From assembly GCA_010015655.1 (NCBI GenBank), contig ML976748.1:221725-285724 (forward strand): a stretch of 64,000 nucleotides of DNA, read 5' to 3'. Shown here piece by piece: positions 36,971-46,837 of the stretch. The number at the start of each line of letters is the position of its first letter. The stretch's first letter is position 1. The DNA comes from Bimuria novae-zelandiae CBS 107.79. Taxonomy: Eukaryota > Ascomycota > Dothideomycetes > Pleosporales > Didymosphaeriaceae. Position numbers and translations under genes: made by a program. The notes below the pieces were generated by a model that searched no databases, was not told the DNA's origin, and was given only the letters and a program-made list of their open reading frames with translations.

Positions 36971-37485
36971 TCGCGTACTCACCCAACGTACCCTCACCTC
37001 ATGTCGAACATCCTACCGCAAATTGGAGTCCTCACCCATCCGCACATCCTTCTCAGCACGCGGTATCACTTTCCGTGTCTGACGCAACTTTGCATGCTGT
37101 AGAATCTGGAAACATGTCCTATCCCGCCCCTTATACGATGGATCACCATACGAGGGCCATGTCGTACCCTTTGGAGAATGCTCCACTTGTCACATCCCAG
37201 GCGATGCAAATGGGTGGTTACGGTACGCCAACGTCTAATCCCTCGCCACACCCCTCGGAGTACCACCGACAAATGAGCGTTCCTATGAACAATCCTCCAG
37301 CTCCTGGACACGCGCCTCACCAGCATGCGTATCCTAGTCCTGCACACCATGGTTATGTGCCTCAAACCAGTCATCCAGGAGAGATGCATATGATGGCACC
37401 TGCTTCGCACCCACAGCCTCACATGGTCAACGAGCAGGGCCAGATGATGTATCATATTCCACCCCACATGAAAGTCGAGCACTAG
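36063..37485 (+). CDS. bZIP transcription factor with polyglutamine tract, 401 aa, two exons
   Basis: Exons 36063-36516 and 36734-37485 join in phase (LESS|GNAMQG) across a 217-nt intron (GTACGT..TAG), for a total of 1206 nt. Residues 73-93 form the basic region (QLERKRANDREAQRAIRQRT), followed by a coiled-coil zipper to about residue 140 (HIESLERQVRDLAAQI, NDELEQENALLRARL). A polyglutamine tract fills residues 212-230. The rest is rich in His, Pro, Met and Ser, like an activation domain. The protein should bind DNA as a dimer in the nucleus. The basic region belongs to a fungal class with DREAQRAIR, in which Asp stands where the near-invariant Asn of classical bZIPs aligns. The target genes cannot be inferred. 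An extra small exon inside the intron is possible. Confidence 0.85.
36913..36969 (+). repeat. CAG/CAA polyglutamine tract
   Basis: There are 19 codons: five Gln, His-Ser, then twelve Gln, mostly pure CAG at the 3' part. Pure CAG runs are prone to length change by slippage, so the tract length may vary between strains. Confidence 0.9.
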
Positions 37486-38408
37486 GTGCAGTTGGAGGAT
37501 CTGCCGACGCTCGATGGGTTCACGCCCGCGTCCGGTCCAGTGGAGACGGGGCGGTGTAGAAGAGCGGTGACGACTCACTCGTCGACTCACTGCATCGCAT
37601 CGCATCGCATCAGTAAAGGACCTGGCGCTGTCCTGGAGCACCAATCACTCCGACCGTACTTGCAACGCCTTGCAGATGCATGGCTGTCTTTTGATTGTCT
37701 GCAGGAAGCCTCTTGTCCGGGTTACGCTATTAGCGCTCATCTGGTGTCCTCTGAAGACAAGTCGGATCCGACCCACCCGAACAGCTCTGGTTTACATTCA
37801 ATTTGCTCACTTGGCGTAGCGCTTCGAGACTTGTTCTTCTTGTATGCGTATGAGCCAGTGTCGATCTTCACGCTGAAACCTCACCCACTCTTGGCAACCA
37901 ATCCTGCGCGTACTGGCAGCCGAGCTACGGAGAAAGCTTGCGTGAAATGCCAAGGCGGGGCTTGCGGTCTGATCTACTCTCGCATTTGCGCTCCAAGCAA
38001 GCCGCAAAACTGGCCTGTCAGTTCGTGTTGAGCTTCTTTTGGCCACATGCACTGATTTTCAAGGTTTCGGCAGCCACGACTCCGAGATAGGGCCGGACGC
38101 ACAGACGATCTTTACGAACTTCAACCTGCTCTCCAATGAGTTCGAGTAACGCTCAACGCTAGCAGCTGAGATCACGAGTGGCCTATCGAATAAGTCTTGG
38201 CAAGCTGGCTCCGTTGCCTCACCTTTTACCAGGATAATCGACCCGCAGCAATCTTTGCATCTCCAGAATGGACCAGTAGGAAGACATCGCGCATCACGCA
38301 GATCGCCATCGCATGTTGTTCACGAGCTTTCCGCATTCAGAAACAGATCTTTGGTCGAAGGTTTATTGATATACTCGAGTACACCAGGGTGGGCGACCAC
38401 ACGGGCCC
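37486..38408. other. Convergent intergenic region between bZIP and oxygenase genes
   Basis: This is 923 bp holding the 3' ends of two convergent genes. A short run of (ATCGC) repeats lies near 37590-37610. The plus frame continuing to 38031 has no recognisable domain. Confidence 0.45.
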
Positions 38409-40156
38409 TCATGCCATCCCCGCTTGTTGTGCCTGAATCTGCGCCAGCAATCTGGGATACTGCAACGAAGGTCAGCTCACTAACTCTTCTGCGGAATGAC
38501 GAACACGAGGCGACACTTACCCATCGCTCCCCCACATCGGGATGCGACTTGACGCGGTTCATCAAGGTGGCCTCTCCCAAGTGTCCCCATCGCCCCTTGA
38601 CAAACGTGAACTCCACATCGTCATTGCGCGCTTTGCGAGCTTCGTCTCTCAGCTTTAACACCTCCTCGGGCACATCCATGGCTTCGAACTGTGCGTCGTA
38701 GCTCACGCCCTGGAAGAAGGGGACCGAATATCGCGCACCTTCACCCTTCCTCGGACTGAGCACACGGTGTGTTGTTGAAGCACAGACACCATCGGTCAGC
38801 GCCTCCATGCCTTGACCAATGGCAACGACAAGAGTGCCGGCGATCGGCTTGCAGTCCACCCACTCGCCGTGAGCATTCTGTGCTTGCAGCCCAGGCTGAT
38901 CGCTTGCTTGCAGAAGATACGACGTCAGCATGCTGTCCTTGTGCGGACCTACCCCTTGTCTCTTGATCTCCCACTTCTTCCTGTCCATCTCGCTAGCCCC
39001 AGCAGGAAGATCTGGGACATCGACTTCGGGGTACTTGATGATCTTCAGTTTGTGCTGCTGATCCTCGTCGAAGAATTTTTCAAACGCATCGGGAGACAGC
39101 CCAATAGCCTCGGCGATCAGGCTCGTGAAGAGCATGGAGATCTTAGACATGCGGCGCATGTATTCCTCATACACAGGGCGAAACGCAGGGAGGTACGAAG
39201 CAGACGGCCACTGGTTGGGAGCGAGCAGGTTGTGGTACAGCGGCGCGTCGGGTCCAGGCAGCGGTTGCGGAGTCGACAGGTCGAGTTGTTCGCGGTGGTC
39301 GGTATTCAGGGCGGTCGTCTCGTTGTCGAGCTTCAAGCCACGGTCAGCATCCACACACACACATTTTCACACACCTCCGGAAAGTACATCTATTTACACT
39401 ACTACACTAATAGGCAAGAGGGGGAGGGCGGCGCGGGTAATGGCAGGGGTAATCTCGTTTGATTCGCAGCGTTCATGAGTACACGGTCGGAAGATACCCA
39501 ATCTCTCATTGGTTACTGTCCGTTGATGATGTTTGGGCATATTTGCATATCCGCTTTCGTTGTTCCTCCATCTCTTTTGGTCTTTGTGCGATATACGTCG
39601 CGATGTTTTTATGCGTTTATGCGTTTTCTTGTATTGTCGTTTCCTCAGTTGTCACGGCCGCGTTTGAGAGCCCACAGTATTAATACCCTGCATGTTTTCC
39701 CCGGATAGAGCATCTTAAGAGTCCGTCTCTTGTACCATAGAAGCATATCATATCATATCATATCATATCTCTCATATCCATCGTACCTTCCCCTTTCTTG
39801 ACCTCACTTCATCCGTGATACTCCCTCATGCACACCACCCTATCATCACCCGTGGCGTTACGCCAAATACAAATAGGAAAGAAAAACGCACTCACCCTAC
39901 TCCACCCCAAAAAACTGCGCTCGTTCACCATCTCAATTCTCTCCTTCTCCTCTTTCGGCAGCGTGAAAAACCGCTTACACTCTTCCACCACATCGCGGAC
40001 TAAATCTTCCGGCAGCCCGGTTTCACTGAGGTACAGGAAGCCTACGTTGAGCAGTGCGTCGCGCAGTTCCTTTAAGAACTGTGGCTTCGTAGAGGGGCTG
40101 AGCGCGGCGGAGAGTGGGAGGATGGGGATGGAGGAGAAGGGTGATGGGGAGGCCAT
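38409..40156 (-). CDS. 2-oxoglutarate/Fe(II) oxygenase (isopenicillin N synthase-like fold), 373 aa
   Basis: Exons are 39896-40156 (87 codons), 38521-39330 (270 codons) and 38409-38459 (16 codons plus TGA). Both introns are phase 0: 565 nt (GTGAGT..CTGAC..AAG) and 61 nt (GTAAGT..GCTGAC..CAG). The joins FLGWSR|LDNETTALNTDHREQ and HPDVGERW|YPRLLAQIQAQQ read as the family expects. Residues 10-80 are the DIOX_N domain. The catalytic domain has H217 and D219 in GPHKDSML, H275 in STTHRVLSP, and the 2-oxoglutarate-binding Arg in ARYSVPFF. Such enzymes hydroxylate, desaturate or cyclise small molecules. The substrate is not evident and no biosynthetic cluster surrounds the gene. There is no signal peptide. 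The first intron is unusually long for this kind of fungus and could hide another exon. Confidence 0.83.
39744..39768. repeat. (CATAT)5 microsatellite
   Basis: Five perfect tandem copies of a pentanucleotide lie within the long first intron of the oxygenase gene. Confidence 0.85.
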
Positions 40157-41093
40157 TGTGGTGGTGTGCGACTACGTATGTTGACTCTCGTAGATTGACG
40201 GAAGTCTGACGGTGGTTGTATAAGACTGCAAGGGAGGGAGGAAGTCGATGGTTTGGATTTGGGTTGTTTCGTCGGAGCTGTCTCGGTATTGCGGTGTCGC
40301 GATGCGGGGTGTTCCGTTATCGTTGTCTGGCGCTTTTTGAGCCGCGGATGACGTCATTCGGGTTCTCGGGAGCAGCTGGTGTCAAAAGGCAACACACCCT
40401 CAACTGCAGGACTGCCGTATGTGTTGTGCAGTCCACGATAATGGGCGTTCTCGATCTCGCGCGGGGATTGAGATGGAGGAGGGTGGAAGGCTTAGTATCT
40501 TCCCATCCACTTAAATGTAAGCCCCAGCGCAGCAAGCTTGAGCATCGTAATAAGCAGGATGGTGCACGTCTCGAGGAAGAACATGGTTGCTTTCCCTTTC
40601 TCCTTTCTCCCTTGCAGATACGCAGCGTCGTAAAGGTAGGTAAATAGTGGTGTGAAAAGTAGCCACCTTGAGGTTCTTGTAATAATCAAACAAACATTTG
40701 ACGTTCTGGCAAGCTGTACTTATCCCCGTCCACGTTCGTTCACATGTACAACGCCGAAGGTGCAGCCACGCCACATCCAAACACGCTCCCCCTTCCCAGG
40801 CCCATCCCTTCTTAAGCCTCACAGTCAGTCATTCCCTCGGCCCAACTATAAAAGTGGTCCTCATGCCCTCGCCCGCACGCTTCACTGCCACCCCGCCAAT
40901 CGCGCCCTACGGGGACCCTGGAGCCGTTCCAGTCAGCGTGCACAGCGTGTAGGTCCTGTGGGGGGGGACTGTGGAGTGTGGAATGTGATGCGCGCGCGAG
41001 TCGAAAGTTTTCACGATCGCGTGAGGTGGTGCTGACGGGTGCGATTTGTGCACGTGGCGGGGTGGGAGCGGGACACGCATGACGTCTTCACTA
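40157..41093. other. Upstream region of the oxygenase gene
   Basis: 937 bp between the oxygenase start and the pogo element. No frame in it is recognisable. It should include the oxygenase promoter. The right half is GC-rich, with a run of eight G near 40960. Confidence 0.45.
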
Positions 41094-41167
41094 AGCTAGC
41101 CGATACGTAAGCTGGCCACCCGGGTAAGCTGGCCACCCCACCAAAACACGACACCTGCACAAAACAC
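41094..41167 (+). repeat. Left terminal inverted repeat of the outer pogo-type element
   Basis: It starts AGCTAGCCGATACGTAAGC after TA at 41092-41093. It matches the complement of the right repeat with a single transition. Confidence 0.9.
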
Positions 41168-41283
41168 ACGATTTCTCAACAACGCTTCTTATAATTGCTA
41201 TTAACTACACATAGATTCAAGCGCTGTAGCTACTGTAGCTCTAGTAGCTGCTTCTAAGGTGCTTAATATAGTAGATCTACGTA

Positions 41284-41348
41284 CGGAGGTGCCTTTCAAA
41301 AGTCCTTGCCCACCTTGGCGAGCAGGGGTATACGCCACATTCCGAATT
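41284..41348 (+). repeat. Left terminal inverted repeat of the nested Tc1-like element
   Basis: 65 bases, a perfect complement of the right copy, directly preceded by TA. Confidence 0.92.
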
Positions 41349-41439
41349 CAGAAGCATCTCCGAGCTGACGTGGCCTTTGCTTCTCAAGCTCACAACACTG
41401 CTCTATACTACTTGCTCTCTAATTGATACAGTCTTTGCT

Positions 41440-42657
41440 ATGCCTCCTCACGATCTTGCTACTCGAGCTTTAATAATTACTCTTAAGGCTACTGGCAAGC
41501 CAAATGACGAGATCACTGGCCTAACAGGGATTTTAAAGCGGACAATTAACTCAATATTCGCGCGAGCTATTGAACGAGGCTTTGATCCATGCCAGCGGCT
41601 ACTTAAGCTTCTAAACAAATACCTTGAAGATAGCCACCGATCTGGCAGGCCCTCAAAACAGGACGAAGTTGCACAGAAAGTAGTCAACAGCGTACGCACT
41701 GACCGCTATGGACGAGAGAAGTCTTGCGCTGACGTCGCTGGTGCGCTCAGCCAAGAAGGATTCAATATCTCCGCCGCAACTGTCTGGCGCATCCTAAGGA
41801 AGGCAGGTTTCAAGAAGACGAAACCAACGAGGAAGCCTGGATTGACGAAGAAGATGAAGGAGGCTCGATATAACTGGTGCCTACAGCATGAACACTGGAC
41901 AATTGAGGACTGGAAGAATGTTATCTGGTCTGATGAAACGTCTGTAGTTCTCCTGCATAGGCGTGGAGGATATAGGATATGGCGGAAGGCTGATGAGGCA
42001 TTTGTTCGAAGTTGTATTCGTGAGAGGTGGAAGGGATACTCTGAGTTCATGTTCTGGGGGTGCTTTTCGTACGATAAGAAAGGCCCATGTCATTGTTGGG
42101 CACCAGAAACAAAGAAGGAGAAGGAGACTGCTNNNNNNNNNNNNNNNNNNNNNNNNNNNNNNNNNNNNNNNNNNNNNNNNNNNNNNNNNNNNNNNNNNNN
42201 NNNNNNNNNNNNNNNNNNNNNNNNNNNNNNNNNNNNNNNNNNNNNNNNNNNNNNNNNNNNNNNNNNNNNNNNNNNNNNNNNNNNNNNNNNNNNNNNNNNN
42301 NNNNNNNNNNNNNNNNNNNNNNTTGTACAAGAAGATAAAGCGCCCTCTCATGATCATCATGTCCAGAGCTATATATATAGCATCCATGATGTTACAAAGT
42401 TGCTCTGGTGTGGCAACTCTCCTGACCTAAACGCTATTGAGCCTTGCTGGCCATGGATGAAGAGAGCTACTACAAAGAAAGGCGCGCCAAAGAGTAGAGC
42501 AGAGGCTGTCCGTGCATGGGAGCAGTGCTGGCGAGATCTACCTCAGGAGAAGATACAGGCTTGGATTGAGCGTATTCCTGTCCATATAAAGAAGATCATT
42601 GAGCTAGAAGGGGGCAACGAGTACAAGGAGGGCAGGAATCTCCATAGACTTAGATAA
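41440..42657 (+). CDS. Tc1/mariner-type (DD34E) transposase, open across an assembly gap
   Basis: The ATG at 41440 (MPPHDLATRALIITLKATGK) opens a helix-turn-helix region with ATVWRILRKAGFKK near residues 115-130. WSDETSV carries the first catalytic Asp. After the gap come VQEDKAPSHDHHVQ with the second Asp and SPDLNAIEPCWPWMKR with the Glu, 34 residues apart, so DD34E. The protein ends GRNLHRLR. The frame extends upstream without a stop to 41377, but the ATG at 41440 starts where family homology begins. Bases 42133-42322 are N, hiding about 63 residues between the first and second Asp. The same frame continues on both sides. If the hidden part is intact this may be a working transposase. Confidence 0.85.
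   Translation: MPPHDLATRALIITLKATGKPNDEITGLTGILKRTINSIFARAIERGFDPCQRLLKLLNKYLEDSHRSGRPSKQDEVAQKVVNSVRTDRYGREKSCADVAGALSQEGFNISAATVWRILRKAGFKKTKPTRKPGLTKKMKEARYNWCLQHEHWTIEDWKNVIWSDETSVVLLHRRGGYRIWRKADEAFVRSCIRERWKGYSEFMFWGCFSYDKKGPCHCWAPETKKEKETAXXXXXXXXXXXXXXXXXXXXXXXXXXXXXXXXXXXXXXXXXXXXXXXXXXXXXXXXXXXXXXXXVQEDKAPSHDHHVQSYIYSIHDVTKLLWCGNSPDLNAIEPCWPWMKRATTKKGAPKSRAEAVRAWEQCWRDLPQEKIQAWIERIPVHIKKIIELEGGNEYKEGRNLHRLR
42133..42322. other. Assembly gap (190 N)
   Basis: A run of unknown bases inside the Tc1-like transposase. Gaps in young multi-copy elements are typical of assembly collapse. The gap length keeps the reading frame, so the size estimate is probably right. Confidence 0.99.
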
Positions 42658-42672
42658 TCGGACATATGTCTA

Positions 42673-42737
42673 AATTCGGAATGTGGCGTATACCCCTGCT
42701 CGCCAAGGTGGGCAAGGACTTTTGAAAGGCACCTCCG
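42673..42737 (-). repeat. Right terminal inverted repeat of the nested Tc1-like element
   Basis: 65 bases, a perfect complement of the left copy, directly followed by TA. Confidence 0.92.
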
Positions 42738-42744
42738 TAGTTAA

Positions 42745-44250
42745 ACTGCTAAAGCCTTAGCTGCGCGCATAGCCTCCTTAATACTCTTTACCTTTGTAAA
42801 GCGTTAATTTAGGTCTACTTAAACGCGCTTACGCTAACGCTAAGAGGTAGATATCTCTAGCTGCTGCTCAAGTCGTCTTTTCTCTGCTTCTAGGCCTGCA
42901 GCTCTAGCATTTGCAGCTGCTAGAGCCTTACCTGCTTTCTGTAGGAGTAGCCGGGTCGTACGACCTGGATTCTCGACGCTCTGGACGCTGCGCTGCGCTA
43001 TATAGAGATCGTGAGGGCCCTGGGGAGTAGAGAGGAAGCTCTGGAGCTGCTGCTAAGGCTGCTGCTAACGTGTAGGCGTAGTAGGCCTCTGAGAGACCTG
43101 CGACGAGCTGAGCACGTGATTAATGTTGAATAGGCAGATACTAGATGCCTGCTAGCCAGCTCGAATTACACGCTCTGTAAAGCCTTCCTCCCTAGCTTAA
43201 TAATAGCAGGTGATAAAGCGCTCCTTCTTAACAGGCGCAGCGTTGTCGAGTAATATAAGCTCCTAGATCTAACGCCTGTAGCTAGACTTAATTACAGAGA
43301 AAGGAGCGAGATTAAGAGGCTATAGGACGTGTAAAGTGTGCGCAGGTAGATATAGGAGCTGTATACAATGCAGCTTGCAGAGCCACAGGAAGTCTATATC
43401 AATATGGCTGCCGTGACTGTCGAGGATAAGGAGCCTGTGCTGGCCATCAGATACAGCCATCTCAGGTATGAATATGCGCTGTAGCCACTCAACACCTATT
43501 GCTTTTAACGTCCATCCGTTCTCAGAGGTAGTGTAGATCCAGTCAGGTACGTGGGACGAGGAGAACCATGTTGTCTGTAGGCTCTGGCCCTTAAAGATAA
43601 CCGCACAGCGTAGCTTCCGCCCTATCGCCGATACATACTCGATTATAGAGACCCACTAGCGATTCTCTAGAGAGCGAACATAAGCCTTCTTCTTCTAACT
43701 ACTAGAGAGTACTCTAGTGTTGGTACATACCCCTAGGGCAATGCCAGTCTCATCCATATTATATGTGTTCTCCACCCGTATGTTAAGCCGCCATTGAGTC
43801 TGTTCGTAGAGCTCTAGAAACGCGCGTAGCTGCTCTGGTGTCGCTGCATTAGCTCTCTAAGCCTCTAGCTTTCTGCCAACTACAGAGGCAACGCGTGGCT
43901 GGCGCCGGAGGAAGTGTGAGAGCTAGAGCTTGCTAATAGGCTAGTTATCGCCATTCATACGTAGAATTTAATTAGCTATTTCTCAAGCGTAAGCGTGTGA
44001 GGGAGGGCAGGCGCGTGCGTCTTCTTTAAGGATCTATTCTACTAGGAAGTCCTTCTATAGAGGAGTTAGACGCTACTAGTGTTAGTGACTAACGCGTTAG
44101 TTTTGTACGCTATTAATGCGCGTTAATAGGGTTAATTAAGGAACACCGTACGCGGTAGCTATAGCGCGATAACTAGAATAAATGCCTATATTAAAATCTT
44201 TAATAGCTAATTGTATAGCATGCTTACGGGCGTCTATATTAATAAGCGTT
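42745..44250 (-). pseudogene. Pogo-type DDE_1 transposase, RIP-broken
   Basis: Minus-strand frames read YNMDETGIALGV near 43731-43768 (first catalytic Asp) and LILDSHGSHIDIDFLWLC near 43380-43432 (second Asp). Near 43297-43355 they read LPAHTLHVL, a stop, then PLNLAPF, where functional relatives have LQPLDLAPF. The third catalytic Asp has thus become Asn and a Gln a stop. The C-terminal part has a coiled-coil-like Ala/Glu-rich stretch before about 42760. The N-terminal helix-turn-helix part reads with several stops. Mutations are fewer than in the AT-rich blocks but enough to kill the gene. Confidence 0.8.
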
Positions 44251-44265
44251 GTGGAGAGATATGGC

Positions 44266-44339
44266 GTGTTTTGTGCAGGTGTCGCGTTTTGGTGGGGTGG
44301 CCAGCTTACCCGGGTGGCCAGCTTACGTATCGGCTAGCT
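44266..44339 (-). repeat. Right terminal inverted repeat of the outer pogo-type element
   Basis: It ends CTTACGTATCGGCTAGCT, followed by TA at 44340-44341. It contains GTCGCGTTTTGGTGGGG where the left repeat has the one A/G difference. Confidence 0.9.
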
Positions 44340-44950
44340 TAGAACTTGGGAAGCGCACCGGGAGAGGAAGGGTTTCCGTGGAGACGTGTGCTGGGCATAT
44401 GTTCGTTTGCATACAACGACGAAATGTACACGTGGATGCGCGCATTTATTCAATGTTCTATTGTGCATGTGCATATTTAGACGTACATGTTAAAATCATA
44501 GTGTACGCCTGTGAGTGAGCGTGCATGACTTTCCGCCACTCTACCCGCAGCGGTACTCACCGATAACACCCCTCACCCAGCCCACTGGTTCACCTGAATC
44601 GCAAAATCCTCCGACCCCTCCGTATGTAAGATCTCACTCCGGTCTCACCCTTGCAGCGTAGCCGCCATGTATTGGCTCTATCGGACTTGTGCAGTACAGA
44701 TGCCCTGACGTGGGTGAGATCGGGGTGGGGCGTGCATTCTGAACACAAGTACAAGTCGGCCCTTGGCATAAGCAAGCGATTTCGTCCCTAGTTTTTTTCT
44801 TTGCTTACGCCGTCCCTTTTACCTAAAGAGAAATTCTAAGAAAAGATTTTACTATATAAATTACTACTATAGAGACATTTTTAAGAATCTTTATCTATAA
44901 AAAATATTTATTCTACCTTTTTAATTAGGACTAGTCTGTATTTAGTACTA
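44340..44950. other. Boundary between gene island and right AT-rich block
   Basis: The first 480 bp have normal composition and no recognised gene. From about 44820 the sequence becomes strongly AT-rich, with TAA/TTA/TAG words throughout. Confidence 0.5.
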
Positions 44951-44970
44951 ACGTGTCTGGCAAGCGAGCT
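44951..44970 (+). repeat. Orphan terminal repeat of the second pogo family
   Basis: ACGTGTCTGGCAAGCGAGCT, preceded by TA, matches the left end of the element at 45351 (ACGTACCTGGCAAGCGAGCT) at 18 of 20 bases, the two changes being transitions. No partner end or transposase belonging to it could be found between here and 45350, so it is a truncated or deleted copy. Confidence 0.6.
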
Positions 44971-45393
44971 GCGTACTCCACCAATATCTTACGCCTTTAT
45001 AGGGACCTATCTTGATAATATAATAAGATAATAGTATATAATTCCTATCCTAGATTAAATAGTATCTTAAGCATTATTTTAGCACGATTACGCATTATAG
45101 TTAGTTTTTCTATAGTAGCTATAGCGCGCTAAAGCCTACTAGTTTACACTTAATTATGCCTTACTTTAAGGTATTTTATCCTCTAGCTAGTACTTAATGT
45201 CTTTTAAAGTAACAATCTTATTTACCTTTACTTTTATTAAGGTGCCTCACTATTATATACGCTTTCTTTTTCATATTTTACGTATTATGGTAGCCTTATT
45301 TATTCTCTCTAAACTTATAATTTATTTACGTATTAACGAGATTTTATATAACGTACCTGGCAAGCGAGCTGATTAGGCAAGTGAGCTAATCAC

Positions 45394-45681
45394 TGTGACG
45401 ATCGTGGGACTTGCTGTGATCTGGGCATCGTCACAAGGGCGATGGATGGCAGCTGCCACGCTGTGATGGCAGCTGCTACACTGAGAGGGCAGTCGCAGCA
45501 GTGAGATGGCAGCTGCTACACTGAGAGGGCAGTCGCAGCATTGAGATGGCAGTTACCAGACAGCGGCAGACTATATGCCGCCTGCTCGGCCCTCTCGATC
45601 CCTTTCTCTTCTTTAGCTTTGAGTCTTTGTACATAGCGCCAATCCACCAGCCGCAAGGCTGCATTATCGCTGGCCGTTACA
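45394..45681. repeat. Solo LTR 1, in the pogo-type terminal repeat
   Basis: 288 bp running TGTGACGATCG..GGCCGTTACA, flanked by perfect 5-bp duplications atcac (45389-45393 and 45682-45686). It interrupts the left inverted repeat of the pogo-type element, which resumes exactly after it. GC is about half and there is no RIP bias, unlike the surroundings. Confidence 0.85.
45463..45553. repeat. Tandem repeat, 38-40 bp unit, about 2.3 copies
   Basis: The unit carries GATGGCAGCTGCTACACTGA followed by GAGGGCAGTCGCAGCA. The copies start at 45463, 45501 and 45541 (partial). It lies within solo LTR 1. Confidence 0.85.
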
Positions 45682-45989
45682 ATCACTCTGCCAAGACCCT
45701 ACCAAAACATACTATCACCTATAGTACAACATAATGTGTTAACTACTTTATTAGCTACTATAATTAAAAAAGCTTATATATAGCTTATAATTTAGACTAT
45801 TAAATAAGACGCGATACTAAGCTAGTAACACGCTATTGTTATTTATAATATCTTTTAAAGTATACTAAGTATAAGACGCGCTAGAATTACTTTTTAATAT
45901 ACTTACATTTTTAACTAAAGAAAACTCCTTTTAATAGAAAAGCAGGTACCTATTTAAAATTTACTTAATTTAAATATATAAGAATTTCT

Positions 45990-46640
45990 ATCTTAGCTTA
46001 TTATAATAGTAGATAAAGCTAATTCTTTATAGGCTAAGCGTAACTAAAGGCTAGTTAGCTAAAAGTAAGCTATAAACTTTATTAAGTATTAGCTAGAGCT
46101 TATAATAAAGTTTAATTAAAAGTTTAATTATAAGAGAGCCCTCTATAAGGATCCTAACGTTATATAGGACTAGTTCTAGCTTATAAAGAATACTAAAGCT
46201 AAGCATAGTATCCTACATAAGGACACTTATAACTTTAATAAGACTAACTTTATAATAGGTATAATATTAACTAAAGTAATTATTATAGGCTTTAAACGCT
46301 AAAAATTAGCTAAAAAGCGTATAATAAGGTAACTATTAAATAGACTATAGTTATTAAAGGCATTAACGCGATAGGGTAGGTAATTCTACTCTTTTTTTAT
46401 TATTTAGGATAAGCACTACCTCTGTATCTAATATAAATAGAATGACCTACCTTATAATTAGGTTATTATAGTCTCTAAGAATAGTTTGATAATAAATAAG
46501 CTTAGTTTATAATAGTTAAAGCACTTTAATAAGTATATAAAGAAACGTACTATTAGTATAATATATTTACTTATTATTAATAGCTATAAGAGCTACAACT
46601 TGCTTAAATTCCAAAACTATTATTATATCGGCGCAGGTCA
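45990..46640 (+). pseudogene. Pogo-type transposase fragment, RIP-degraded (middle part)
   Basis: Plus frames read, with many stops, a run equivalent to DTYNFDETGFMIGI near 46225-46262 (first catalytic Asp as AAT). A segment similar to QGKHYLSSWY follows near 46410-46440, and ITYLLIINSYKSYNLLKFQNY near 46555-46620 corresponds to the second-Asp DGHESH region. All catalytic Asp codons seem to be changed. Beyond about 46640 the match is lost. Confidence 0.6.
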
Positions 46641-46837
46641 CTTAAAGGATTAATATTAGCGTATCTCTTAGTAGAGGCATATAGGAGTGCGTATATAAGA
46701 AAGTAGCCTTAAATAAATTAAGTGCCTATAGGCCTAGTACGAAAGGATACAGAAAAAGTACTAAACTATAAAGACCCTAAGCTCCTCTAAATACACTTCT
46801 TCCTAAATAGCTAGCTAGCACATATCTGCTATAGGTT

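Larger units (their letters stand above)
41284..42737 (+). mobile_element. Nested Tc1/mariner-type element
   Basis: This 1454-bp element has identical 65-bp inverted repeats (41284-41348 and 42673-42737, starting CGGAGGTGCCTTTCAAAAG) and TA duplications at 41282-41283 and 42738-42739. It sits in the left part of the pogo-type element. Identical ends and an unmutated transposase frame indicate a recent insertion. Confidence 0.92.
41094..44339 (-). mobile_element. Fot1/pogo-type DNA transposon carrying a nested Tc1-like element
   Basis: Inverted repeats of 74 bp (41094-41167 and 44266-44339) differ at one position (A/G) and are flanked by TA. Each contains two copies of TAAGCTGGCCACCC in tandem. 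Removing the nested 1454-bp element and its TA leaves about 1790 bp, a normal length for a Fot1-like element. The only gene is a broken DDE_1 transposase on the minus strand. Confidence 0.88.

Noticed and set aside
36655..37644. Long minus-strand frames over the bZIP gene
   Set aside because: Shadows of the plus-strand coding exons (His/Arg-rich text opposite CAT/CAC-rich codons).
36063..40156. Secondary-metabolite cluster (bZIP plus oxygenase)
   Set aside because: No synthase, terpene cyclase, transporter or other tailoring gene nearby; two neighbours are not a cluster.
45463..45553. Possible CRISPR-like repeat
   Set aside because: Direct tandem units without spacers, inside a fungal LTR.
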